This document shows positions 25,929-34,385 of a stretch of DNA of 64,000 nt, in pieces. Under the pieces are notes generated by a model, which was not told where the DNA came from, did no database searches, and saw only the letters and a list, made by a program, of their open reading frames with translations. The DNA is taken from contig WTXA01000002.1 in assembly GCA_009773805.1 (NCBI GenBank), positions 186,001 to 250,000 on the forward strand. The letters run 5' to 3'. A program made the position numbers and the translations under genes. The stretch comes from Fusobacteriota bacterium (GTDB lineage: Bacteria > Bacillota > TC1). Every line of letters starts with the position of its first letter. The first letter of the stretch is position 1.

Positions 25929-27164
25929 CTATACTTCATTTATAGCATTATTTTCAAATAAATTAGAGTAAACATAAATCACATCCCTTACTATATCAAC
26001 ATCCAATTCACCAGCTAATGCCATGCTTTTAAGCACTTGACTAGCTTCAAATTGAGACATTGCTTTTCTATACGGCCTATCCTCACTTAATGCTTGATAA
26101 ATATCCATACATGTAATAAGCCTCGAGTTGAAGTCGAGTTCATCGGCCATTAAACCTTCAGGATACCCTGAACCATTCAACTTTTCATGATGGTTAGAAA
26201 TTAATTTTACAATTTCTTCGAAGCCACTTATATTTTGAAGACATTGCTTGGCTATATTTGGATGCTCCTTAATTTTATCGAATTCTAACTTTGACAATTT
26301 ATCAGGCTTTTCTAATATATTGTTGCTAATTGCTAGTTTACCAATATCATGCAGGTCTGCTGCAATTAAGAGCTTCAAAGTCATAGTTTCATCTATTTTA
26401 TAAAATTTTGCCATCTTTTCAAGTTTTTCCGAAAGACCTTCAGAATGTATCTGAGTAAACCTTGATTTTGAATCAATTATTTTTGCGAAGGTAGTTGTTA
26501 TGGTTCTAATTTCATTATAGTTTAACTCACATTCAAAAAGCGGAATTGTTTCTCTGAGACTATATTCTATGTTTTCATCAGTTAGGCCCTCCCAGAATTG
26601 ATTGTTTTCAGATATCTTAGAAAACACATCAACTATTAAAGCTGAAAAATATTTTCCTTTATTATCCTGCACAAATTCTATGATATTATCTTTATTATTT
26701 ATGTTTTTTAAGTCAAAGGTCAGATCTAATAAATCTGCGAAGGATATAATCTGCGCAAGAAGAGGAATCTCATCCTTCAACAGACCAAAGAATCCAGAAC
26801 CATCATATCTTTCATGATGATATTTTATTATGTTTTTAGGTTTTGTTATAAATGGAAATTCTTTTATATTATTCTCGCCAATTAAACAGTGTTCTTTTCT
26901 GCTTTCCATCATATCAATTTTTTCTTTTAAATCCCCTTTTAAATTTTCATGCAATATTTTCATACTGGCACCATTATCATGCATTAATGATAATGAAGCC
27001 AAATCAAATCTTGCTTCTTTAGATAAGCCCATTTCAACGGCTATCTTTTCCGATATATATGAAATCCTCTTTGAATGATTAGTAGAAAGATCAAATATAT
27101 CAAGTTCAATAATATCTAGTATGTTTGCAACACCTATTAAAAATTCATTTAAGTTGAATTTCAT
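25929..27164 (-). CDS. Tandem HD / HD-GYP phosphodiesterase-like protein
   Basis: 411 aa cytoplasmic protein with two HD-type domains. The first (about 20-190) has LSLMHDNG and HHERYDGSGFFG and is somewhat degenerate. The second (about 215-400) has the full pattern AADLHDIGKLAI, ...KEHP..., SNHHEKLNGSGYPEG and RLITCMDIYQALSEDRPYR. The family hydrolyses c-di-GMP. No sensor or receiver domain is attached. It stands after the c-di-GMP riboswitch and the decayed cyclase gene. Confidence 0.85.
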   Translation of the reverse strand: MKFNLNEFLIGVANILDIIELDIFDLSTNHSKRISYISEKIAVEMGLSKEARFDLASLSLMHDNGASMKILHENLKGDLKEKIDMMESRKEHCLIGENNIKEFPFITKPKNIIKYHHERYDGSGFFGLLKDEIPLLAQIISFADLLDLTFDLKNINNKDNIIEFVQDNKGKYFSALIVDVFSKISENNQFWEGLTDENIEYSLRETIPLFECELNYNEIRTITTTFAKIIDSKSRFTQIHSEGLSEKLEKMAKFYKIDETMTLKLLIAADLHDIGKLAISNNILEKPDKLSKLEFDKIKEHPNIAKQCLQNISGFEEIVKLISNHHEKLNGSGYPEGLMADELDFNSRLITCMDIYQALSEDRPYRKAMSQFEASQVLKSMALAGELDVDIVRDVIYVYSNLFENNAINEV

Positions 27165-27230
27165 TATACAATCTCCTCTATATCATTCCATTATCTGCTA
27201 TATTCGAAATTTCATTATGATTATTGTTAT

Positions 27231-27513
27231 CTATATTGAAAATATATAGTTGTTTCTACCTAAATTTTTCACGTTATACATCGCCTCATCACTTTTAGAA
27301 ATAAGTTCATCAATAGAATATTTTTTCTTTTTTTCTTATATTCAAAATATGCGGCTATTCCTTCCAATAGTGCTATCATGGAACTTATTATTACATAATT
27401 GAAATGTAAGTTCGCATGTAATTGAATCTCTTTATTGAAATTATACATATAGTAAAAATTAGTGGTAAAACAATAATTAAAATTGCTAGTAAATAAATTC
27501 TTTTTTTTAGTAT
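27231..27513 (-). pseudogene. Remnant of a membrane diguanylate cyclase
   Basis: After an AAAAGGAG site the minus strand reads ILKKRIYLLAILIIVLPLIF (a transmembrane helix) and meets stops. In another frame it ends KYSIDELISKSDEAMYNVKN then LGRNNYIFSI, the typical last helix and strand of a GGDEF domain. The middle, with the catalytic loop, is deleted and the frame is broken, and no ATG follows the ribosome site. A c-di-GMP-I riboswitch lies about 50 bases upstream and presumably once controlled it. Confidence 0.75.
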
Positions 27514-27562
27514 TAATTTCACTCCTTTTAAAATCAGTAAACTTTTAAATAAAAAAACCACC

Positions 27563-27635
27563 TTTGGCAACTGGCTGCCATATTAAAGGCCCTCTAGTTT
27601 TGCGTCGCTATTTTTCAATAGTTTTGCTCTTATCA
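27563..27635 (-). promoter_or_regulatory. c-di-GMP-I (GEMM-I) riboswitch
   Basis: The minus strand carries the aptamer hallmarks in order: GCAAAACTATTGAAAAATAG (GAAA-type tetraloop arm), GACGCAAA, the GGGCCT block, GGCAGCC and AGTTGCC. A T tract follows (GGTGG then seven T) but the terminator stem is weak. It precedes only the decayed GGDEF gene, then the HD-GYP gene about 400 bases further on. Confidence 0.85.
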
Positions 27636-27746
27636 TTATTGGTCTGGGAATAATTATTTTTTATTTTATATTTATATTAATTAATTTAAGTATTACTTAA
27701 TTTGATTATATAATCTTTATTTTATATTTACAATCATTATATAAAA

Positions 27747-27773
27747 AAGGCATCTCAAAAACTGAGATGCCTT
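27747..27773 (-). terminator. Terminator of the pilin-like gene
   Basis: AAGGCATCTCA/TGAGATGCCTT, an 11-bp stem followed on the minus strand by TTTTTTAT. Confidence 0.85.
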
Positions 27774-27790
27774 ACTTTTGCTGTAAGTTT

Positions 27791-28417
27791 TTATTCAGTA
27801 ATCAAAGTACATCTAAATCCTAATACGTAAGCTGCTTGTCCAGGGGTATTACTAAAGGCGAATATTCCTACTCCTGATTTATTATTTGTAGAACCGCCTC
27901 TATGAAGGAACGGAGCCTCATTAAACATAAAACTTGAATAATCACCAAACCAGGCCTTTTCTCCTAGTCCGTTAGAAGTTTCAAATATTGCATCTCCAAT
28001 TACTTTTTTATTTAAATTATATTTAGCTTCATTTGTATCCTCTTTTTTATCATACATATATACAGTTTTGTATTTATTGCTTTTATCAGGACTTCCATCA
28101 TCTAAGAGAGCCTTACCATTTTTGCTTAAGTTAGCATTTCCATTATTTATATAGGCTGATGATCTTTCCCATAATCCACCAGACATATCATAAACACCAT
28201 AAACGTTACCAGTTGTACTTTGATTAGCATTTTTTGTAAGAGCATCAAATTCCGCACTAGCTAGCCCATCAGTTCCATTCCCACCTGAAGTAACTGATGT
28301 TGATTCATTTTCGTTTATTATGTGTTTTGTATTATTTGAGGAAACTTCAATGCCGTTTCTGCCATAAGGACTTATAGCCAAATAGGCTACTGCTCCCCAT
28401 TCACTTGCTTTAATCAT
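27791..28417 (-). pseudogene. C-terminal part of a pilin-like / formylglycine-enzyme-like surface protein
   Basis: 208 aa (MIKASEWGAVAYLAISPYGR ... TTGNVYGVYDMSGGLWERSSAY ... LHRGGSTNNKSGVGIFAFS ... VLGFRCTLI). This matches the C-terminal domain of Firmicute surface proteins whose N-terminus normally carries a prepilin leader and a helix. Here the frame opens at an internal Met of that domain with no ribosome site, and a CrtI-like gene ends 25 bases upstream. The gene therefore appears 5'-truncated by a deletion. If expressed at all it would lack export signals. Confidence 0.6.
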
Positions 28418-28441
28418 ATTAATGATATTTTCAATATATCA

Positions 28442-29899
28442 TCATTTTTTTAATTTTATTATTTCTTTCGAAATATACCAAGCTGTGATCATAGCTGTTG
28501 GAACCCCACCTGGATTATGAACATAGTGGCCAACAGAATAAAAATTCTTGATAGGTATATCCTTAGCAAAATCAAAGTGTGGTGCATAATTCGGGTCCCA
28601 ATTCCACCCTGCCGTACTACCACGCCAGTTGGAAGTATAACGTTCGTAAGTCAAAGGTGAAGCAGCCTCTTGCACTTCTATATGAACTCGTAGACCTGGA
28701 ATAAATTCTTCCCCACGTTTTATCAAATCCTCTATATATGCTGCTTTCTGTATTGCATATGCTTGTGGCATGCCTTTTGTAGTCTCCCAGTCCTCATATG
28801 GACTGAGCAACCCTATAAACAAGGCATGTTTTCCATCTGGGGCAGCTGTTTTATCATCCTTGCTTAACAAGACAAGTTGAATATATTTTTCATCTGCACA
28901 GGTGAAAACCACATGACTACCCTGAAACCGTTTTAAAGCAACAGTAAGTTCTGGACTATCCTTCAAACCTAGGAAAACTGAAAATATTGATTCCGAAGGA
29001 CGGGTTTTATTCAGTTTTCTTATTGTTGATGAGGGAATATGTTTCCTTTCAATCAACTCGAAACAAGTTTGGTTAAGATCCGACGCAGATACGACCCAAT
29101 TAGCTGCGATAAACTCAGCATCTTGGACCTCTACTCCAGTTACCTGACCGTGGTCTACCTTGATTTTTTTAATACGATTACCAAAATGAACCTGGCCACC
29201 CTTCTCATTTATATAACGGACTAACTCATCAGAAATACTTTGCATCCCCCCAATAGGTACCCATGAATCATAATAGTAAGATGCCCACATTCCAAGTGTG
29301 TTCTTACCCGCCATTACTGGATACCCAAGTTGGTTTAACAACTGCTTCAAATATGGGTTCTTAAAATATTGAGCATGCAAACTTCGGTTTGTATTTTTAT
29401 TTGCTTTCCAAGAAGCCCAAGGAAATAAGGGATGATGATACACCACCCGTAAAATTGCCCTAAATACATTATGCCCAAACATCATGCCACTTTTCAGTAA
29501 GTCATTAAAGGCAGAACCACCAACTCCCACCCAGTTGAAATATCTCTTTAAAGATCTATTTTCGTTGGGAAAACAGTTTGCAATATCTTGATAAGACTGG
29601 CGTGGGGTTTCTAATGGAATATCGTGGTTTTCCCAACTGATTTGATGTCCTGCACGAATATAGCTTTCTTTGTTATATAGACCGAGTTCATCTAAAATAG
29701 GAAATATAACACCATTTGATCCAAAACATGTTGGACCCGCAGGGAATGTATACCCCTTGCGTTTAAAGGAAGAAACATACCCACCTGGCACAACATGTTG
29801 CTCAAAGACTTGAACAGGAATCCCTGCTTTAGCTAGGTAGGCCGCCGTAGTCAATCCTGCCAAACCTCCACCTATGATGATTACATTTTTATCAATCAT
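28442..29899 (-). CDS. CrtI/RetSat-like FAD-dependent oxidoreductase
   Basis: 485 aa. The N-terminal dinucleotide fold is IIIGGGLAGLTTAAYLAKAG followed by VFEQHVVPGGYVSSFKRKGY. The C-terminal FAD segment is NFYSVGHYVHNPGGVPTAMI. This is the phytoene desaturase / carotenoid isomerase / retinol saturase superfamily, acting on polyene lipids. Its start overlaps the upstream flavodoxin-like gene by eight bases, so the two are co-translated. A heliorhodopsin gene lies 1.8 kb away, so a role in making or altering a retinoid is possible; this is inference. Confidence 0.8.
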   Translation of the reverse strand: MIDKNVIIIGGGLAGLTTAAYLAKAGIPVQVFEQHVVPGGYVSSFKRKGYTFPAGPTCFGSNGVIFPILDELGLYNKESYIRAGHQISWENHDIPLETPRQSYQDIANCFPNENRSLKRYFNWVGVGGSAFNDLLKSGMMFGHNVFRAILRVVYHHPLFPWASWKANKNTNRSLHAQYFKNPYLKQLLNQLGYPVMAGKNTLGMWASYYYDSWVPIGGMQSISDELVRYINEKGGQVHFGNRIKKIKVDHGQVTGVEVQDAEFIAANWVVSASDLNQTCFELIERKHIPSSTIRKLNKTRPSESIFSVFLGLKDSPELTVALKRFQGSHVVFTCADEKYIQLVLLSKDDKTAAPDGKHALFIGLLSPYEDWETTKGMPQAYAIQKAAYIEDLIKRGEEFIPGLRVHIEVQEAASPLTYERYTSNWRGSTAGWNWDPNYAPHFDFAKDIPIKNFYSVGHYVHNPGGVPTAMITAWYISKEIIKLKK

Positions 29900-30464
29900 A
29901 AAAAATCACCTCTTTATTATAGTTGTCTTTGATTATCCCATTTCTGATTTCATTAACTATGGGGATAATATATTTTTTATCTGTGAAGTCAATTGGTCGA
30001 GAGTATGAGCTTAACATACCTTTTTCATCAGGAGTAAGGTTCTTTTTTGTTTCTAATTTTAATTTCAATAAAAACATAGCAAATTTATCCATGATATTGA
30101 GACAATTAAAATTAAAGCCACCTCTTAGCATGAAGAATTTTATACTTTCTTGTTGCTCCTTACTGAAATTACTGTTTATTACTTCTTCCTTAATACCCTC
30201 ATGCAGTGGAGTAGCACCTAGGAAAAAGACAATAAGCTTCTTGTCTTTCATTTCTTCTATTTTCTTTAAAAATAATTTAAGTCCATTTATACCTTTTGCA
30301 TATAATGCTCCACCATAAACTATTGTTTCATATTTTATTAAATCATTGATTCTAACTTTGCTGGCCTCTATTAAATCTGAATCTATTTCTTCTGCAATCC
30401 ATTCAGCATATTTTTTAGTAAAACCCGTTTTTGAGCAATAAACTACTATAACTTTCTTAGACAT
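29892..30464 (-). CDS. Flavodoxin-domain protein
   Basis: 190 aa. N-terminal FMN phosphate loop VVYCSKTGFTKKYAEWIAEEI (residues ~7-27) and YETIVYGGALYAKGING (~45-61) fit a flavodoxin-like fold of the HemG type. The C-terminal 70 residues are an extension seen in some clostridial flavodoxin-domain proteins. It overlaps the CrtI-like gene and probably donates or accepts electrons for it, which is inference. Confidence 0.78.
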   Translation of the reverse strand: MSKKVIVVYCSKTGFTKKYAEWIAEEIDSDLIEASKVRINDLIKYETIVYGGALYAKGINGLKLFLKKIEEMKDKKLIVFFLGATPLHEGIKEEVINSNFSKEQQESIKFFMLRGGFNFNCLNIMDKFAMFLLKLKLETKKNLTPDEKGMLSSYSRPIDFTDKKYIIPIVNEIRNGIIKDNYNKEVIFYD

Positions 30465-30657
30465 AATTCTAGCCCCTTCATCATATATTATATTACTTAT
30501 TTTAGTTCACATCGAGAAAAATATTTATTTGATATTAAATAAATAAACACAATTGTAAATGACCCTATTATTAATGATAATCCAAGATCATTCTAACTAA
30601 TAACTGGCATTGATGAAGAAAGAGATAAAGCTAAAGGAGAATTTAAATAAAAATTCA

Positions 30658-31113
30658 TTATTTTTCATTTTTTTTTGCTACTTGTTCGCAAAAACTATAT
30701 AATCTATCAAGGTCCATAGAATTGGGTCTTCCTTTTGAAATACCCCCTATCCACTTAAATAGCCCATAGGTATCAAATCCTTTACAAGTAAACTCACCTA
30801 TTATCTTGGCATTTTTTAAAAGTAGCTTATCATTTAATAAGATGTTGTTTTTTTTATTGCCTGTTCCACTTGTTGAAAAAATAATGACTTTCTTATCCTT
30901 GAAATTTGTCCTGTCAACAAAATCGAATATTTCCACGTGATGTTTTCCATGATAAATTCCTGAGCCAAGACAGATAGTGTCATATTTTTCTAATTCAATT
31001 GTTGGTAAGTCCTTGATGGGTAATATATCTGCATTCAACCATAAAGCCATGTTTTCTGCTATTTTTTTTGTGTTGCCATTATGTTCAGATATGTACATAA
31101 TTAAACTTTTCAT
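30658..31113 (-). CDS. Flavodoxin family protein
   Basis: 151 aa. The phosphate-binding loop is MYISEHNGNTKKIAENMALWL, followed by YDTICLGSGIYHGKHHVEIFDFVDR (~48-70) and IIFSTSGTGNKKNN. The length and motifs fit a flavodoxin electron carrier. AAGGAGAGATT precedes the ATG. It lies 190 bases upstream of the other flavodoxin gene on the same strand. Confidence 0.82.
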   Translation of the reverse strand: MKSLIMYISEHNGNTKKIAENMALWLNADILPIKDLPTIELEKYDTICLGSGIYHGKHHVEIFDFVDRTNFKDKKVIIFSTSGTGNKKNNILLNDKLLLKNAKIIGEFTCKGFDTYGLFKWIGGISKGRPNSMDLDRLYSFCEQVAKKNEK

Positions 31114-31239
31114 AATCTCTCCTTTTATCTATAATGTTAATAACCTAATTGTACCTACCTACTCTAAAATCCATCTGCTGTTTACCTTAATTTTTCCTTA
31201 AATCTCGAGCCTTATTGTAAATGCCTAGGTGGATAGAAG

Positions 31240-31307
31240 TACAAAAAATAGACACCTCAGAAAACTTCTGAGATGTCTAATTGGTGCCGAAGGGGAGACT
31301 TGAAAAA
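31240..31307. repeat. tRNA-Leu 3'-end remnant with flanking hairpin
   Basis: About 67 bases match the region at 52172-52240 with few differences: AGTACAAAAAATAGACACC, a CTCAGAAAACTTCTGAG hairpin, then TTGGTGCCGAAGGGGAGACT and TGAA. The last block is the acceptor and T-arm end of the minus-strand tRNA-Leu. The similarity stops inside the T arm. This looks like an old integration or recombination scar. Confidence 0.7.
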
Positions 31308-31362
31308 GTTGTCTATGCTTCCAAGAAAAGGAAAATAGATTGGACATCTACTTCTCATAGAC

Positions 31363-31644
31363 TTATTGTATTAGTCTTTCTATGAGTATACTTATGAAAA
31401 TACCTAACAAAGCTATTGATCCTACAAGATAAATTGAACGTATTTGTTTTCTGCCTAATACTGAGGTTTTGCTTTTTAGCAATTTAATAGCATAGTAGAG
31501 TATTAAAATATCCATTAATCCAATTATAAACAAATAACTTTCCCCGAATATATTGAAAAAAACCGGCAAGATACTTATTATAACTACTAGAATAAATATT
31601 GCAAAGGAAATAAAAAGTGCTTTGCTTTTGCCATTCAAGGTCAA
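31363..31644 (-). pseudogene. Probable 3' remnant of a UbiA-like prenyltransferase
   Basis: 93 aa with three transmembrane helices (FISFAIFILVVIISILPVFF ... YLFIIGLMDILILYYAIKLL ... LVGSIALLGIFISILI). The pattern recalls the last helices of archaeal-type UbiA prenyltransferases. There is no ribosome site; the frame opens with TTG inside sequence that matches the tRNA-Leu-flanking repeat (CTGAGATGCCCTACTGGT at 31652). The N-terminal two thirds with the DxxxD motifs are missing. It could also be an unrelated small membrane protein. Confidence 0.4.
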
Positions 31645-31680
31645 ACTCTGAGATGCCCTACTGGTAACGAAAAAGAAAAA

Positions 31681-31708
31681 AGCACCTTTGCCTTATGCAA
31701 AGGTGCTT
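31681..31708 (-). terminator. Terminator of the heliorhodopsin gene
   Basis: AGCACCTTTGC/GCAAAGGTGCT, an 11-bp stem followed on the minus strand by TTTTTTC. Confidence 0.9.
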
Positions 31709-31738
31709 CATTTATCAAATCATTTATTAATCCATAAT

Positions 31739-32518
31739 TTATGGTTGCATAGCTCCAAAAAGTACTAACCAAGCTAAAAGTGATTTAGCTACTAGGCTTA
31801 ATACTATATAGGTTCTTTCACCATAAATATAGTCTTTCCATTTACCAATTCTTTTGTATTGTAGTATCATATTGATTGGGAAAGTATTAAAGGCCACAAA
31901 GTAGGTTCCTACTATTGCCCATACGAACCAAGGTACCATGTCGAAATTTCCTGTTCCGAACATATATAGGAAGATAGCAATCCAAGGAGCTATTCCAGCA
32001 AATGAGCCCCAAACAAATGGTCCCCAGTTTACTTTGTTTTTTTCTGCTCCAGAATTTAGTTGTTCCATAACCAGGCCAAATAGGTTCATGGATGCATTGA
32101 CTATGAATATTAGGATCAAAGATGCTATATCATAGATTCCAAATAGAGTGCTGATAAGGACTATCATTATTGATGATGATAGTGCATATTCGAACCATCT
32201 GAATTTATTTATTCCCTTACTAAGGTCACTTAGGTATTTTTCAGTATTTAGATAGATTATCCCGTGTGCCAAGGCTGAGATCAATAGGAAAGAAGCAACA
32301 AGTATTCCAAATGGTAGCTGAAATAATTCCCTACTGGATGTTTCTAGTGTTTGGGTTTCAGGAATAAATTCTAGGAAAAACTGAGTAATTGTTGGTTGAA
32401 ATTCAGCTATTTTCTGAATCACAGTAGTTGCTAGAAATAGCATGGCTACACCTTGTATTAGGTGGAAAAAGCCCATGATCAGGTTGAAATTCTTTAGTTT
32501 TTTTAGTTTCTCATCCAT
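31739..32518 (-). CDS. Heliorhodopsin
   Basis: 259 aa with seven transmembrane helices. The retinal-binding lysine is in helix 7 (LSLVAKSLLAW, Lys245) and the conserved counterion glutamate is in helix 3 (FRWFEYALSSS, Glu110). Two intramembrane histidines are kept (GFFHLIQG, His19; ALAHGII, His85), as is NLFG in helix 4. This pattern is specific to heliorhodopsins rather than type-1 rhodopsins, whose helix-3 motif differs. Heliorhodopsins sit inverted in the membrane and do not pump; their role is thought to be sensory or regulatory. A promoter-like TTGCCA-17-TAGTAT lies in the shared upstream region, and AAGGAG precedes the ATG. Confidence 0.92.
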   Translation of the reverse strand: MDEKLKKLKNFNLIMGFFHLIQGVAMLFLATTVIQKIAEFQPTITQFFLEFIPETQTLETSSRELFQLPFGILVASFLLISALAHGIIYLNTEKYLSDLSKGINKFRWFEYALSSSIMIVLISTLFGIYDIASLILIFIVNASMNLFGLVMEQLNSGAEKNKVNWGPFVWGSFAGIAPWIAIFLYMFGTGNFDMVPWFVWAIVGTYFVAFNTFPINMILQYKRIGKWKDYIYGERTYIVLSLVAKSLLAWLVLFGAMQP

Positions 32519-32673
32519 TTTTGTTCTCCTTATTTTTTTGTATCTTATTTATTTCATACTATCATTTTATAAAGCATGTGGCAAGAGAACTGATAAAACC
32601 TTTGTATGCTTACTGTTATGCATATGTTATTATATTTTTATACCATGCAAATATATTGTAAGGAGACTATACT

Positions 32674-33243
32674 ATGAAAGTACTTACTACCCTCTCGAAA
32701 TGGTTTACTAAAAAAACGACGCTACTTGTCTTTATAGTTGCAACTTTGATCTTTACCGGCTTTATAATCTGGGTGCTGCCTGGAGTTTCAGCTAATACAA
32801 AGGAGATTACTGGTTCAAGTCTGTCTCCAGATACATCTTTTTTCTATACGGTCGAAAAGCTGTATCAGATTGCTGAGGTATATGGCGAAACAGGTCGTCA
32901 GTATTATATTAATAGTCGTTTTACCTTTGATGTGGTTTGGCCCATTGTTTATGGTTTTTTCTTAGTATCTGCCTTGTCCTTAACTTTTAAAAAGCCTATA
33001 GCTGGTAAGTCTTTCTACGTTTTTAATTTACTTCCGCTTTTTGGCATCGGTTTTGATTTTTCAGAAAATATTACTGTAGCATATGTGATGTTCAGATATC
33101 CCCAGACTACTTTTGTTGCCTATTTAGCACCTTATTTCACATTAATAAAATGGTTATTCATTTACTTGGCCTTTGGCTTTTTGATTATAGGTGTTATTAT
33201 CAAGGTCTTCCAGATAGTTCAGAGGAGGGTATTAAGGCGATAA
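32674..33243 (+). CDS. Conserved membrane protein divergent from heliorhodopsin
   Basis: 189 aa with four hydrophobic segments (about 17-37, 88-108, 112-135, 150-178) and a periplasmic-side loop containing SPDTSFFYTVEKLYQIAEVYGETGRQYYI. I recognise the pattern from uncharacterised Firmicute membrane proteins but no function is known to me. AAGGAGAC precedes the ATG. It shares a 155-base promoter region with heliorhodopsin, so the two may be co-regulated. Confidence 0.65.
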   Translation: MKVLTTLSKWFTKKTTLLVFIVATLIFTGFIIWVLPGVSANTKEITGSSLSPDTSFFYTVEKLYQIAEVYGETGRQYYINSRFTFDVVWPIVYGFFLVSALSLTFKKPIAGKSFYVFNLLPLFGIGFDFSENITVAYVMFRYPQTTFVAYLAPYFTLIKWLFIYLAFGFLIIGVIIKVFQIVQRRVLRR

Positions 33244-33277
33244 TTCAATTATTAAAAACTCAATTTAACCCCAAAGA

Positions 33278-33312
33278 GATAGCGTAGATTATATAAAATA
33301 ATCTACGCTATC
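33278..33312 (+). terminator. Strong bidirectional terminator
   Basis: GATAGCGTAGATTA pairs with TAATCTACGCTATC (14 bp) 35 bases after the membrane protein gene. T-rich flanks are short on both sides; it may serve both converging genes. Confidence 0.7.
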
Positions 33313-33380
33313 AGGGAGCAGTTCTAATTAAGGGTGTCAGTTTTCCAAAGTTTCAGTATTCTAATATCCCCTTTAACGTA

Positions 33381-34355
33381 TCACTCATCAACAACAATCA
33401 ATACTTTACCCAACTGCTCTCCAGTTGCGTAATATTCCATTGCTTCTCTTCCTGTTTCCAGGGTAAAGCTACGGGGGTCAATAATTGATGTTAAATTCCC
33501 TTCTTCAAACATTTTATTGATCTCAGGTAAATTTCGATTCGTGTGTAAAATAACGCATTTAAAAGCTCTTCTATATCTTTTCTCTAAATACTTAGACATA
33601 AACATTATCCAAATTACTTTTGGTATGTCTCCTCCAATTGTTATGTACATTCCATTTTCTTTTAGTATCTTTTTGTACTTGCGAGGAGATTTGTTTGTTT
33701 TACAATCAATGACAATATCATATTGTGTATTTTGTTCTGTAAAATCAGTTTTCATATAATCAATAAATTCATCATATCCTAATTTAAGTAACATTTCTCT
33801 TTTTACATCAGTATCAACACCAGTTAAGTGAACTTTATGTTTTCGTAGCATTTGAACAGCAAAAGTACCAACACCACCTCCCGCACCATTAATCAGGATT
33901 TTCTGGCCTTCTGTAATCTCGGAAAAATCATAGAGTGCTTGATAAGCTAGCTGACCTGCCTGTGGAATTGCAGCTGCAATATCAAAAGGCATTCCTTCAG
34001 CAATATGGCACAAGTTTTTTTCAGAAGTTGCAACATACTCTGCAAAGCCGCCAAATTTATTATCGCTTAGATCACCATATACTTTATCACCAATTTTAAA
34101 CTTTGTTACACTTTCACCAATCTCTTCAATAACACCAGCAATATCAGAACCTAAAATTTGTATTTTAGGTCTAAATAGACCTGCCAGTAATCGATTTATT
34201 AGAGATTTTCCTTCAATGATTCCAAGATCCAAGTCATTAATTGATACAGCTTTTATTTTCACAAGAACCTCGTTACTCATTATTATCGGCTTTGGTACTT
34301 CCTCAATGCTTAATTTATTGGGAGAACCATATTCTTTAATGACTAAAGCCTTCAT
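33381..34355 (-). CDS. MDR family NAD(P)-dependent oxidoreductase
   Basis: 324 aa zinc-independent medium-chain dehydrogenase/reductase of the quinone-oxidoreductase type. N-terminal GroES-like fold (MKALVIKEYGSPNKLSIEEV ... GSDIAGVIEEIGESVTKFKIGDKVYG), then the nucleotide-binding loop ILINGAGGGVGTFAVQMLRK (~150-170). There is no structural zinc cysteine cluster. It starts 30 bases after the permease 2 stop of BMP operon 3 and may be read from it. The substrate is unknown. Confidence 0.82.
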   Translation of the reverse strand: MKALVIKEYGSPNKLSIEEVPKPIIMSNEVLVKIKAVSINDLDLGIIEGKSLINRLLAGLFRPKIQILGSDIAGVIEEIGESVTKFKIGDKVYGDLSDNKFGGFAEYVATSEKNLCHIAEGMPFDIAAAIPQAGQLAYQALYDFSEITEGQKILINGAGGGVGTFAVQMLRKHKVHLTGVDTDVKREMLLKLGYDEFIDYMKTDFTEQNTQYDIVIDCKTNKSPRKYKKILKENGMYITIGGDIPKVIWIMFMSKYLEKRYRRAFKCVILHTNRNLPEINKMFEEGNLTSIIDPRSFTLETGREAMEYYATGEQLGKVLIVVDE

Positions 34356-34385
34356 TTTTTCACCTACTTTGTTTTTATATTGTAA

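Larger units (their letters stand above)
27165..27790. other. Gene-poor stretch with riboswitch and decayed cyclase
   Basis: This 626-base gap holds, in minus-strand order, the terminator of the pilin-like gene, a c-di-GMP-I riboswitch and the remains of a GGDEF gene. No intact gene is present. Confidence 0.8.

Noticed and set aside
30598-30650. Short plus-strand coding-like end (ITGIDEERDKAKGEFK then stop)
   Set aside because: Only about 17 codons with no start; possibly a gene remnant but too short to support.
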